From contig JABYQQ010000002.1 of NCBI GenBank assembly GCA_022605405.1, positions 930,001 to 994,000 of the forward strand: a stretch of 64,000 nucleotides of DNA. The letters are read 5' to 3'. The notes under the pieces were generated by a model. That model was not told the DNA's origin, did no database searches, and worked only from the letters and a program-made list of their open reading frames with translations. This stretch comes from Earliella scabrosa (taxonomy: Eukaryota > Basidiomycota > Agaricomycetes > Polyporales > Polyporaceae). Shown one piece after another: positions 11,893-23,627 of this stretch (within the stretch, counting starts at the first letter, position 1; each line of letters opens with the position of its first letter). The position numbers were made by a program, and so were the translations under genes.

Positions 11893-13718
11893 GATGGTTG
11901 AGTCCGGCATTTGTCAGTTGTTGATGTGCGAATCATGGATCTTGGCGCTCCGAAGGGCGAGTATGGGCGAGACAAAGATGTCGTTGCGAAACCTGGTCGA
12001 AGAGGTTCGTGTAGCGCTCAACGGAGGGCACGCCCGCGACGACGTCCGTCGTCGAAGGCCGACGAGTGTGCTGAAGAGAAGGCACGGGTGTAGGTTGATT
12101 CGTTGTAGTCCGTGACAACGACGATGTTCACGAACGTATCCCGCTTCACAATGACGGATAGCACACGTGAAACGAATGTTCCAGCCACGCTAGACACGAT
12201 TGACTCCGAATTCACTTGTTGCGAGCGACTCGGAAGCCTGAGGGTGCCCGGTTGCACTTCGCGGGGACAAACAAGTACAAATCTCACGGTACAGGCGCCC
12301 GTAGCAACCCCTCCTGCCACCACAGGTCCGCGGTCAGTCACTGCTTGTTCGATCTCTGTGGCAACTTTGAGAGGAGATGGTTCGGAACCTGCTGAGTTAT
12401 GAACTCACTACCTCCCAGGCGTGGTTGAGGATCAAGTGCCGGCTCAGGCGCCTATCCCTGCTGGGGGCGTAGCGAGCAACACCGTGCTAACGGAGACTAG
12501 TATGAACAGTCAGGATAATTGTTTCAATGACTTTCAGTATGGTTTCCAGACAAGCGCAGTGTTATCACGAGCACAAAGAACTAGCTAGCCCTAGCTGCAC
12601 GCTCGATTGCAAACAACCCCACTCCACCAATACCACGGCTGGGCGGCTGCGCATGGGGAGGGAGGGCAGGCACATTGAGGATGCACCAGAGCAACAGACG
12701 CGAGAAACCGGGAGGAGCCCTATGCAGCTACCGCCCGAACTATGCGGTCGCGCTCACTTCATCTCGTCCCCCTCGGTCGTTCCGGCAATGAAGAGTTAGG
12801 CGCCCCACGTGCTGACATATGTCTGCATGAAGTGCCCACGTCAGCAGATGTGCCGTCTCTGCGTCGCATATAATGATCACTACCACAAACATCTCTGGCT
12901 CGCAGGTCTCGGGATCGAAACAGCAGCTCCTCGCGCTTAATGTGGTTGAGTTCGCGGCGGAGCTCTGGCAGTAATTGTTTCGCGCAGATGACCTGTTGCC
13001 GTTCGATGCACCTGCACGTCCCGCTTGATGTCGTCATCCGGAATGCGATTAACAGTGCTTGGGATGTAATGGTAGGGAGGTGTGCCTGTCGTGAATAAGA
13101 CTGGCCCGTTATCCCCTTCTCGCGCCCGCCAACCTATGGCGAGTATTAGAAGCGCGCATGAGGCATGTTGTACTCAACGGCTTACCCATAAACCGGCATT
13201 CTTCATGCGCCAGAGAGACCTTGCCCGCGCATGAGACGCACGGCGGTAGTTTGGCAAAGCGTACTCCGACTCTAGGGTGCTTACAGTGCAGCTCTGTACA
13301 GTGACTGCCTCTCGTTTGGAGCCCATTCTGATTTCTAGTACGTTTGGCGCGCTGTGGATGCACAAGATATGCTCAATCTCCGACGTACCTACTGTTAGCT
13401 TGGGGACTTGCGTCGGGCGGATCCGGCAGGTTTGGCTTGCGCTGTCAAGAGTCGAGTCGCTATGGCTGGGCGGCTCCAAGGAAGGCGGGCGGTTGATTTA
13501 ATATTCCCATGGGCTTATCAGTCAGTGCCAAGTATTAATAAGTATGCCTTTATGAAATCATAGCAACTGTTAAGATTATTTATTCTTCGCATAGCTGACC
13601 AAATATCTAAGCTCCCTTTTTGTATATATGGCCTATACGCAGCCTTCCAGGGATGTCGCCTTGTCCTTCTACACCGTCAACAGTCAGCGGGACACTCGCT
13701 CGACTCACTCCCCTCTAC
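11893..13718. other. no confident gene; weak minus-strand coding signal
   Basis: Minus-strand frames at 13479-13109 (FAKLPPCVSCAGKVSLAHEE, a Cys pair context, preceded by a donor-like junction near 13265) and 13037-12759 hint at a small spliced gene, but phases could not be joined with confidence. Nothing else was recognised. Confidence 0.25.
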
Positions 13719-14590
13719 ATGGCGAACTCGACTGCGATTCAAGGCCAGCTGAGCCCAGGAAGAAAGCAGATGCGTGGCACGCTGTGCGAGAGAGAGAGAG
13801 AGGTAGGCTCAGAGGAGGCTAGATTGCCACAGCGTTCTGACCCGCATGTCGCGCAGGTTACTAGCAACGTCTTGGAACTTCTCGAGAACATCCGCTCTAG
13901 TACTCTGCAACCTTCAGTCTTGCAGGTCGTGGCGATCGCAGGCTTAGACGAGGCTGCACGCATTCTCCTGAACATCTTGGAAGGGATCAAGGCTATGGGG
14001 GTGAGCGCGCCACATTTTCATGGTTCGTCGAACTACTGACTCTCGCCCGGATAGAACAACAAGCGCCACTGTTTGCCCGTCGTCTCACGTAGTGTTGTGC
14101 TGCTCGACTGGCTGCACAATTCCTTCGAGATGGGCGGAGATGATATTGTAGCCAAATTGAAGCCGCATTTAACTACACTCGTGCAGTACGTCTCTTGCCA
14201 ACACTATGTGCTGATAAGTATGTCCTAACGTAGAACTAGGAGCCTCCAGTGCCTTTACAACTACATCAAGACTCAGACGGCGCTATCGTGGATACAACGG
14301 TATGTGCGACGGAATGAGATCGCCTACGATCTTGAGGAATACCACGAGGATATCACCGACGTGTACAAGAGATGCCATGTGAGTCGTAGCGGCCGCTCAC
14401 TCCATGTCAAACGGCTGACCCCTGCCATGCCCAGGGATCGCTCCAAATTGCGACGCTCAAGGCGCCCGTCGCAGCCGAATTCCCGCTGGACCCGCTTGCT
14501 GCGAAATGCGAGCGCGAACAGAACGCAGGCGCGATTCTCGGAGTTGCTAGCAAAGCGGGTATCGTCGACAGCGTAGTCCCGGAGCTATAG
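13719..14590 (+). CDS. helical-bundle protein resembling fungal cell-death (MLKL/HeLo-like) N-terminal domains
   Basis: Exons 13719-14000, 14055-14185, 14240-14378 and 14435-14590 join in correct phase across introns of 54-56 bp. A further in-frame 54-bp segment near 13801-13856 may also be an intron. After a short Ser-rich start the product is almost all alpha-helical: SNVLELLENIRSS, DEAARILLNILEGIKAMG, SVVLLDWLHNSFEM, QSLQCLYNYIKTQTALSWI and YDLEEYHEDITDVYKRC. That spacing of amphipathic helices resembles the four-helix domains at the N termini of basidiomycete NLR-like and mixed-lineage-kinase-like proteins, which act in membrane-targeting cell death. No nucleotide-binding or repeat domain follows; the stop at 14588-14590 makes it a short stand-alone form. 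Family placement is by pattern only. Confidence 0.5.
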
Positions 14591-15275
14591 GCACACGACA
14601 GACCACTACACACAAACGCCCATTAGCTATGTCCCGATACATTCGCGCCATGACGTTGTCCCCCACGATGCGTACATAACTTCTTGTCGAGACGATTGGT
14701 ATATTATAGCAACCCCAGGTAAGAAGTCAGGGGCTGAGCATGATACCACATACTCATCATGATGGGACATGGACTTGCTGAGACCAACGGCGATGTATGC
14801 GGTCTCAGGCCCTCAGGACTAGCGCGGCTTCCCAAACGAGGTCGTGAGGGGCACAAGGCTGGTTCAGGTCCTGAACTTGGATGACATAATACTAGTCCTC
14901 AATTGTAAGGAGCATTCTAACAGTACTTACCAAGAGTAAGTATTATGTAACGCTTTTCCAGCCTTGTGACGGTACCCACGGTCGTGTAATGACTTTGTAG
15001 CGCCGCTCCAGAGTGCCAACCCCCGCTACCTGGTAACTAAGATCATAGGGGGCATGGTACTTCCAACCTGACTGGCAGTGACAACGCTCTTTAGCACGAC
15101 ATTCAACCATCGTAGCCCATGATTACGAACTTCGACAGTGAGCGTGTCGATTGAGCATCTGACTCCACACAAGCAAATGTGGTGAGCATGAGCACGCTCA
15201 CCCAAGCTTTCAGTGCAAACCTAGAAGTCCCCATCCGAAGTGCGCATCGCACTGGGACTCAAGTAGCCGAGAGCT
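14591..15275. other. intergenic, nothing recognised
   Basis: AT-richer than its surroundings, with no open frame of note and no repeat. Confidence 0.3.
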
Positions 15276-15324
15276 TGTCATGTGTCTTCGCCAAACCTTC
15301 ACACAGTCTTGCATGATTCAAACA

Positions 15325-15470
15325 GTGTTCGATGCTACAAATCATTGTCGTCGTTCGATGCTGCATACAGGTTTCGATGCTACAAACAATTTGCGATGCT
15401 ACAGACAATTTCAACGCTACAGCCAGTGCTCGACGCTACAAATGGACGTCTACGATACAAACGGTCTTGG
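15325..15470 (+). repeat. degenerate minisatellite, core CGATGCTACAAAC
   Basis: About eight imperfect copies of a roughly 18-20 bp unit (GATGCTACAAATCAT, GATGCTACAAACAATTTG, GATGCTACAGACAATTT, GACGCTACAAATG, ACGATACAAACG and others). All three plus frames stay open through it because the unit lacks stops; the peptides are low complexity and probably not genes. Confidence 0.75.
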
Positions 15471-15530
15471 TCATACCCGACGGTTGGAGAATGTCATGGC
15501 AATGCTCACTGCCCGGCGGCCTTCAATCTG

Positions 15531-16672
15531 CTACAACTCACGCGCTTCGTCATCACGGCCCGCTGCCCTCGCGCCGAAGATTGTCGCCACGGCGTGTTCG
15601 CAGAACGCCATGTGCGCACGATGGAACGGTCGGGCTGGTTTGTGCTGCGTTAAGCGATCGTACCATTCCTGACCATTCCTAAGACGTATGTCGCTGCTGC
15701 GCATCCCATCTAGCCTGGTTAGGAACCATGTCTCGCAAGCGGGAGTCCAATAGCCCGCGGCTCCATAGTATCTCTCCCATTGCTTACGCGATGGCCACCA
15801 GGAGACAGTGACCGGCTGCCGGTTTTGCCAGCGACCCTGCCCAGGTGTTGCCACGCCAACGACCTTGCGGTGAAAAACAACAGTACGCGATACATCTCTT
15901 CGCGTTTCATGCACTACACCGAAACCAATGGGGGCGCGCATCTGCTCAGGATTATCGGTAGTAGGACTTCGATATGCCGTTGAACTCTGACTTACTCTCG
16001 GCTAGGAAGGTGTTCACGGTCTTGACTTGTAATTGTGAAGTCTGCCCAAAGCCAACTCCGCGTCTTGCAACTTTCGTTGAGCTTCCGTTTCTCAGCGAAA
16101 GAGGCACAGTCAGCCTCTTTCAGAACTTGGAAGGTCGGATCATCTTCCGGCATTCCAAGACAGCGCAGGATAGCGCGAACCCTACGATATTCTTCGCTGA
16201 ACCTGGTCGCAGCGTCCTTGTGCGTCTGCTGCATGTCACGAACCTTCTTGGCGTGGGCTTGCCCGGCGCCTTGATCATCGAGGTCTCGGAGACTACATTG
16301 GGCCATGATCTGCAGCCGAAGCTCGTTTAGCGCATCATGTGCCTGCCCTTCGCGCAGTTAGCGCTCAATGTTCACTACTACCAGTGGCGTCATGAGAGGA
16401 TGTCTGCGGATCACACTGTGATATAACGATGGGAGGTACATGTCCACGTCCACCAGATCAGCGATCAATGACGCAAGGAAGGTGTCTCTCAGCTTCGGAG
16501 ACTCCGTCGGCTTTTGGACGGGGAGTCCACAAGCACGATCGTCCGCTTCGTCGCGCCATGGCAGAGAGGTTGGTAGGCCAGACTGTTCCCCTATAGGAGC
16601 TGCGTTAGTCTGCCAAACGCGCAGAGTTGTCAGTATCATAATGTGACCCATTCCGAGAGCTACGAATCTCAC
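15531..16672 (-). pseudogene. C-terminal remnant of a KDZ-type transposase
   Basis: Read on the minus strand: YLPSLYHSVIRRHPLMTPLV, then an in-frame TAA (about 16358-16360) where the family continues, then LREGQAHDALNELRLQIMAQ, EEYRRVRAILRCLGMPEDDP, SWLWADF and, after another interruption, VMKREEMYRVLLFF near 15910. This order (helical REGQAxDAL segment, YRRxRAxLxxLGxPEDD, W-L-W, KREEM) is the C-terminal region after the catalytic core of KDZ transposases in Agaricomycetes. The catalytic part is not present next to it. The premature stop and broken frames make it a pseudogene. The upstream segment to about 16954 (RVDTFLAKARTCEDIYSRYV) may belong to it or to another gene. Confidence 0.55.
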
Positions 16673-16954
16673 TCACCGACGCCCTCGGAAGACCTTCTGG
16701 CATTGCTGTTTGCTGCTCCGGGGCAGACAGTCCACCTGAGTACCCAGGTAACTGGGCAACCGCGGGCGCGGATGTGGGCCCAGCTGAGCTCTGCACCGCA
16801 TGGTAAGCAGATGCAACGAGAGGATTGACGTAACGACTGTATATATCTTCGCAAGTGCGCGCTTTCGCGAGGAAGGTGTCCACACGGGCTGCCATTGCGG
16901 AACACTGACGTGCCTTGGTGCTGTCCGTGGTCGCAACTTTATCAATTGACTCAA

Positions 16955-17281
16955 GTCTGCGCGGAAACTGCGTTAGTGTGCAGATTCCGCTGCACGGACT
17001 GGAGCAGCCGGGCGCCTCCTACACCCCTCTCTCACTCAAACGCCCATGCCCAAGCCCGCAGGTAAATAACCTCACTCACCCGATGTCCGCTGGAGCTGAT
17101 TAGCCGCCTTACGGTCCCAACATCAGCCATCCCACGTCAGCACATCGTGCGTCGTTATGAACTCCCGACGGCACTCCCTAGACTCGGAGAGTTCGATGGA
17201 TTCGCCTTTGGCTGCTGGTTAGTAGTGCGGCCTTCCAATCGTTGAGTATGATGCCCACCTTGCATTATAGCCCTTCGATCT
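16955..17281. other. spacer, nothing recognised
   Basis: Short gap between the KDZ remnant and the next plus-strand gene; no feature seen. Confidence 0.3.
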
Positions 17282-19535
17282 CGCAAGCCTCTCGCTCTCT
17301 CCGCGCGGAGAGAACACCAAGACTGCTGAATGCGGGGACAGCGAGATTGAGCATGTTCAAGACGAGCCGCAGCACGCCGAGGATGCGCTTGATGAGAAGT
17401 CGGAGGTAGAGGCGATCCCGTCCGACGCCAGCGGCTCCGAGTTCGAGCCAGACCAGGAGGACGCTGATGTAGGGTTGGGCGAGGAGATGGATGTCGACGA
17501 AGAAGAGGAGCAGGGCTCCTCGCGGCAAAAAGAAGCTCACGCGCGCTGATGTTGAAGACGCGCGTGTCCAACATGCTGCGATGTTGATTCAGTTGAAACG
17601 GAAGGCGCGACCCCAGTCGACGGAGACTGCCGTTGTTGACAAGTGAGTCAATCACAACTCAATTTTGTCCGCCTCGCATATCACACCCCATATTCCCAAC
17701 TCTACTCACTGTCGCCTCTCTACTATCACACCTTCCTCCACTGCCAGTATCTCTCACAAGAAGAGCAAGAAGACAAAGTATCCTGGCGGACTGCGTGCCG
17801 ACTTCCATCAACATCTCGCTGACCCGAGGAACACGCCGCGCCCAACAACGCTGACCACGACGCTCGCACAAGCTGAGACCACGGTGCAGAAGGGGAAGGG
17901 AAAGCTCAAGGCAGCTGATCGTACTCAATCTCACGGTACGTCCCTTGCCACTGCGCCTGAACCGGAGGAATCGTGCGGGGTCAATCCGTATGGAGGTCTG
18001 TTTTATGAAGACGACAACTATGAACGCGATGCCCTCGGAAGACGAGGAGGCCACCCAGATCATCTGGCGTACTCATGCCAGTGGCCGCGCGACTCGCCTC
18101 ACCTTCTCGGATGAAGAGACGACCATTCCTGTGCTCGACCTCCGTACCGGCACCCATGTCAAGTCCGTCCCGCCGACTGCATCAAGTTCAACCCGTCGCA
18201 CTGAGCCATCTGTGAGCGTTCCACGTCGTGCGCGTCATTCTCATCCGCCACTTCCAGTGGGTTACACTGACTCTCTTGCTTGGTAGCGCGATCTTCTCAA
18301 TAAAGTCACTCCGGTTCCCTCCGACCATGGTACGAAGAAGTCCAAGACCCTCCGTTTCACATCCCTCAACATCCCGCGAGACATGCTCCAAGCGTATAAC
18401 GAGAGGCTCACTCCGCTCGCGATGGCATTTGCAGGCATGGGCGAGCCGTTCTGTACGCCCACGCTCGAGCTCGCTCAGACGATGTTCGACCTTGCATATC
18501 CTGACCACAACTATACTGTGCGCGAAGATGACGTATTCTTCTACCTGGTGAGCACGCCCCATCTTTCCTCCATCTCATGTGCAGCGTCCAGCTCTGATAC
18601 GCTCTCAAGATCGGCACACGTTACTCTGGATGGCAGCACAAGATGCGAGAGGGTGTCCTCGAAGTCCTAAAGCACCTCTTTGGCGATCCAAAGCACATCG
18701 ACCTTCATACCACTGAGTCTCGCGCCAAGAACTGTGCCGCACAGCTCGGAGGCTTGAACGATCCTCTTCGTGATGCAATCACGGACATGGAAGCCCCGTT
18801 CTTTTGGAAGAACCCGACTCCTGGTTCACGTAGGTGAGCGCGACCTCTCCAAGCTTGGATATAACACCTCACTGCTCATTGCTTGCTCAGGGCCGCTTCC
18901 GCGGCGCAGTCATGCTCGCTACCTTTGCCTGGGCCCACCAGCTTCCCACTGACCTGCACGACGCGATCGCAGAGATGCCCGACTCGGAGCCTGCCGGTGC
19001 TATAGTCATGGCTGCTCTTGCCGTAAGTACCATAATCTCGGCCGCTCTAGAAGGCTCACCACATATTACTCTCTTTGCAGACTGAATTTGCCCTTCATAC
19101 CTGGCAGACTGGTATCAAGCGCACTACCACCGCCGCCCATGGGCAGTTCTCAAAGCTGAACTACGGTGATGGTGTCCGCTCTGATCCCGCGAACCCAAGG
19201 GAGAAGGTTGAGATCTTCCCTGCGTCGTCGCTCTACGCGCGAGCAAAGGGAATGTCTCCTGACCATTGGAACCAGCTCATGGACGACGCCGTGGTCGCTT
19301 TGAACAAACGTCATCAGTCTGCCAAGAAGAGCCGTGCTGCACCGATGACCCCAGTCCGCCGCAATCGCTCACCTCATTTCGTCTCGTCCGATCAAGGTGA
19401 GTTAGTGCGATCGCTCTCGCCGCCGTCAGTCCCTGACGCTGCATCTGTTGTCAGTATCCACACATCACGCAACCATACCGTCCAGGTATCGTGCGTACAC
19501 CGTTTAGCAATACCAGCTTACTATCCCATGACTGA
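17282..19535 (+). CDS. large multi-exon transposon-associated protein of unknown function
   Basis: A chain of exons can be followed. An acidic N-terminal part (17282-17640) has a Lys-rich patch KKKLTRADVEDARVQHAA. Then come a Lys/Pro-rich linker, LTFSDEETTIPVLDLRTGTH near 18105, LRFTSLNIPRDMLQAYNERL near 18350, REDDVFFYL, MREGVLEVLKHLFGDPKHID near 18650, GRFRGAVMLATFAWAHQLPT near 18890, and FALHTWQTGIKRTTTAAHGQ followed by GMSPDHWNQLMDDAV near 19280. The stop lies near 19509-19535 depending on the last splice. The C-terminal half resembles a very common Agaricomycete repeat-associated family in which this region is one globular domain. One base out of phase near 17520 separates the acidic part from KKKLTRAD, so the gene may be broken or the exon boundary may differ. 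Function unknown. Confidence 0.55.
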
Positions 19536-20700
19536 CCGAAGTCGTTCCTTCAGCTTTCGTGTCATCCGTCCAACCTGGAATCATGGTATGTTTACCACCG
19601 TTCCGAATGTGTAGTATGTCCACGGACTCATATATAGATACAACAGGTTCCGGTCCATGCTCATTCAAACTCTCCGTCTCGCACATCAACCGTTGTCCCA
19701 TCTCTTATCTGACCCGAGTATCACGGTGCGTAATCTCCGATGCATACATTCTGTTGTATGCGCCAGCTGACACATGCGCAGTTCGACAGGTCTTACTCGT
19801 ACTCCGCTCTTTCGCTGCTGCACCCCTCTCGTCGTCAACTCGGACTATCATAACCTTCTCTACCTGTGATTCTCTTGTGTTCTTCCAATGCCATCTGTCC
19901 ATGCCGCCTCTCCTCTCCCTCTCGAGAGAACCGTCCCGGTCATTGTCATTACGTGGATACTCCTGCTCTGTCGTTACGTGGTCATCCCGCGTTCATGTTC
20001 CTACTATAGCCTGGCCCAGTATACCATCTGTCGAGTGGCCAACATCTCTGTGTGAGCCAAGTACGTGACTGAAGTACAACGTCAAGTCAATGACGGCAAC
20101 CGGTGTATTGAACTTGGTCCCAAACTTCCACTGTAATGAGCCCCTACTTGGTGCGCTTGGTACGTACTTTGACTACTTCAGCACACCTTATAAAGTTCAG
20201 CTAACTTCAGTCTCATATAGACATAACTTGAGAAAGATCTGCGTACTTGACCAAGGACGTCTCCTTTGTGCACTTGGGAACCTTGGGGTCATGAAGACGG
20301 AATGCTGATGCCAATGCGCACTCCGGGCTCCCTGGGTATATCCGCTCATACTTGTCAGCCTCCTCTTCATGACTCTTCGTTATGGGTGCGACAAGGAGTT
20401 TTAACGGATAAGCACGCACGAACGGACCTGGAACTGGGCGGTCACAAACATCGGCTCGATGCCCTTGATGCGGGCGAGCAAGTTCTCCAGGCCCAAGCTC
20501 GTCACGAAGACAAAGTGCGTCGGGAGGAACGAGCGGAGGCAGAGAGGGCAGCTCAGCAGGAGGCAGGAGGTATGTTTGACGTACTCGTGTGGACACTGGA
20601 GTCCGAACTGTGACCATTGTCACAGGCCGCACCCCTCGCAAGCATGCCGGTCTTCGTGAAGACTAATGGTTGCTCAGGACGTACCGGCTAGGTTACAGGA
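19536..20700. other. no recognised gene
   Basis: Frames at 19559-20068, 20266-20613 and 20213-20641 (minus) show no family features. The 20459-20580 segment is rich in Glu, Arg and Ala in one plus frame (HEDKVRREERAEAERAAQQE), which may be a real charged helix or chance. Confidence 0.2.
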
Positions 20701-20739
20701 GATGATACCTCCATCTCTCCGTGGGACCTCCATCGCTCC

Positions 20740-21110
20740 GTGGGTGGCCTTCTTCCGTCCATTCCACGCCCACCACCACCCGTTGCAATACCTCCCCAGG
20801 CCACTCCTCGCACCATGGTCGAGGATGCGCCCGTCGAGGATGCGCCCGTCGAGGACGATCTCAACGCACCTCCGCCGCCGATTGCCATGCGGACTCCCGC
20901 GTACACGTCGTCACCCAATCCCTTTGGCGTGTGCCTCGAATACGTCGACAAGCCACGCTGCGACTCTGAGGACGGTTATGTCGAGCGGGCTGCGGCCGCC
21001 ACCCAAACTGGGCCGTTCGTTTGCGCCCTTAAACATTTCAAGCTCATGGAATGGCAGTACATGGGTGAACAGAACAGCTGCAGCGCCACCGACGTGTACT
21101 GACGAAGACG
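20740..21110 (+). pseudogene. N-terminal fragment of a CACTA/Plavaka-like transposase
   Basis: A Pro-rich leader with a repeated VEDAPVEDAPVEDD stretch leads to YTSSPNPFGVCLEYVDKPRC and HFKLMEWQYMGEQNS. The PNPFGVxxxY motif followed by a short linker and a W-x-Y segment is the usual N-terminal signature of this Agaricomycete transposase group. It stops at 21100-21102, long before the catalytic region. On the opposite strand at about 21110-21300 another stretch reads SYIPACNLSQTSAATIGRTT and GFIPEENIIMKPDTKIIGLR, which looks coding but which I cannot place. Confidence 0.45.
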
Positions 21111-21658
21111 GAGTACTTACCGCAATCCCCCGCAGGCCAATAATCTTTGTATCGGGCTTCATGATGATGTTCTCCTCAGGGATGAAACCCACTTGGGCCA
21201 CCATGAGCGTAGTACGCCCGATTGTGGCGGCGCTGGTCTGTGACAGATTGCATGCGGGAATGTAGGATGGATTTGTTCGGACACTGTACCCCTCCGACGT
21301 CTCCCTGTACATTACTCTCTCGTGCGCGCAATGTATCACACTAACATGCTCAATGAGTCAGCTGCGCCTCCAAGGATCCGTCAAAACCTCGCCCTGCCAG
21401 GTAGCCGTCCCCGTCATCTGCATCTGAACATGTCGCGATAGGTATGATCTTGGATGCATTCGATCGTGACGCGCTAAGCCATCCGTGTGGGGCATTGACG
21501 AGAAGTCGTCCATTCATTGGCAGGTCATCTTACATGCGCCGTCTCTTGGATGAAATACCAACCGAATTGCCGTCATCGATGGAACCTTCCTTATCTTCAC
21601 GTGTCGTGCCGCAAGCAGGCTGTGAGCGTCATGAAGAGAATGAGGATAGGATGAAGGA

Positions 21659-22240
21659 CTACTGACCCTGACTAGCGGCATTGTTACCATCTCGCCCAGC
21701 GGCGGCATCATGGAGTGTGCGGAGAATGCTCTCTGTCTCCCCTAGCCACGCGTCCATAGCCTTGATCTGACTGGTGACCTTGCTCAACGTATTGCATGCG
21801 AGATTGAGCACGTCGCTGGCATGTACAGACTGTGCATGCATTCCTATCGCGGCATCGACACTCAAGCAGCCAACTACATCCACTAGGAGTGAAAACTTAC
21901 CCAATTTCCAAGAACAACTCAAGCCCAACGCAGCACATCGAGTACACTCACTAGGACCATGATGCTGCTCACTGTCCGAGGCTACGCTCTTGCGTCGTAC
22001 ACAGGATGATGGGCACCGGGCTTCCGCGCAGGATACACAAACGGGGGATTCATCGCTGTTCGCTGGCGGGATTTCGGGAAACGCTGCGGTATCTGGGATG
22101 TTCATCTGAACTGATCCCTGAGGCCCTAACGCTCTCAACGAAAGAAGCCTTCGTATGCATGCGTTCGACCCGTCTTGAACCGCCTGTACCTTTGCTTCGA
22201 GCAACGCACATCTCGACCGGAAATCTGACGAATAGGGAGA
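21659..22240 (-). CDS. second cysteine-cluster protein, related in layout to the 6.2 kb gene
   Basis: The minus-strand frame from about 22240 reads ALLEAKVQAVQDGSNACIRR, then a cluster with CVSC, AEARCPSSC, ECTRC and a final Cys six residues on, followed by W. A GTAAGT donor directly after CSWKLG and a CACAG acceptor at about 21835 define a 69-bp intron, which by coincidence is open. The next exon is helical (DVLNLACNTLSKVTSQIKAM). Cluster, then intron, then helix is the same order as in the 6.2 kb gene. The 5' exon is not defined and the 3' end near 21660 may be spliced on. Likely zinc-binding; role unknown. Confidence 0.5.
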   Translation of the reverse strand, partial: SPYSSDFRSRCALLEAKVQAVQDGSNACIRRLLSLRALGPQGSVQMNIPDTAAFPEIPPANSDESPVCVSCAEARCPSSCVRRKSVASDSEQHHGPSECTRCAALGLSCSWKLGKFSLLVDVVGCLSVDAAIGMHAQSVHASDVLNLACNTLSKVTSQIKAMDAWLGETESILRTLHDAAAGRDGNNAASQGQ

Positions 22241-23627
22241 GATCAGATATATCAGCTACCCATCTGTTCACATGCACTCACAGAGAAGTTCTTCGGCGGG
22301 TATGGGCTCGACTTTCATCGCACTATCGCCGATCACCTGCGTGCGTTGGTGGGTCGGCTCGAACTTGCGGCATCTGGGGGTGAAGATCCTCCGAGCACTG
22401 CGGAATAGAAGGACTACACGCCTATCTGAGGGATCGGCAGGCAAGAAGTGCGTGTTCATGACGAAGAAGCATGTGAAGGTTATCACACTGACAGAGACTT
22501 AGACTCAGAGGTGAGGCGCGGGCGAGCTGATGTAATCGTGACTCTGTGACAGACCGCATTGATGTCGGCTTGTAAGTCACGTTCTGAAGCGATCCGCGAA
22601 AAACACGCGAATCTATTAGATCTGCACAACAATTTAACGTTCAACGTTGAGTCCAGTTCGAGCCAACAAGTCAGAGAGTCAAGTCAGGACGCGTTTGCGG
22701 CATAATAGAATATATTTTATCCCATCATAAGCACTATGCGGCGCGACGGTCAGCCCCTTGATGTACGCCTCCTTGTCCGAGGGCGGACGCGCTCGCCCGC
22801 CAGTACTAGTGCGCCGCCAGGTAGAGTGTATCGGAAAGGACGTCAGCATGTGCGCGTGGTTCGAGCCAGCCGGTGGGCGCTACCGCCACGGAAAGGCTGA
22901 AAGAGGAGGATTTCCAGTGTCCACCATCATCATCGACAGACGGCTGACCGGTAACCGCGCGGGAGACAGGGTGGCGACGAGCTACGGCATAGCTGCGGGA
23001 ACGTTAAAGCCGGCAGTACTGTCCGGCGACGTCCACGAAGCCGCAGACCACCGACAGCTTACCCCGATCTTGTCCAGCACGACGTGGCTGACCTTGCGCG
23101 CATGCTTGATACCCAAGCTTCGCGTCGACGCCACTGGCGATGAGGATCCTGACCATCGGCACTGCTAATCCGTGTGTTATGTTGCGGAGGTCTTGTCGCC
23201 GAGATAGGTTCAGTGTCGTCCAAACCCGGACGTTCGCGTGCCGCCCAGTGAGAGCCGACCACCGCCAGATCATGCATGGTCGTCTCCCCCCGCCGCTAAC
23301 ACCGTGATGCAGTTGGCGCATGACGAGGACTGATCTGTGTGCGCAGGTAGGCTCGGGGCGCGGGAGCTGATCGCTCATATACAGGCAGTGCATCACACAG
23401 ACCCGCCAGTGGTTGGGCAATCCATTTGTTGCCGCTCTATGGACCATACAGTATGGCTACAGTCATCGTACGGTATGATACACGGAGACGGGTGCATCGT
23501 CATGGCGTGAGACGTCGTGGATGATTGCGGGCTGTTCATCCATGGGGGGACGAGATTCCTGGGTCACGCCGAGGGATGGTCTGCAGCGTCATCGTCTTTT
23601 TGGTGTCGGCGCTGGTTCTGCTTCAGG
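22241..23627. other. no recognised gene
   Basis: Several overlapping frames on both strands (22758-23168 plus, 23004-23447 minus) but no conserved motif or convincing splice chain. Confidence 0.25.

Noticed and set aside
15325..15470. CRISPR-like array
   Set aside because: Units are degenerate and contiguous, without spacers of constant length; the DNA is eukaryotic.
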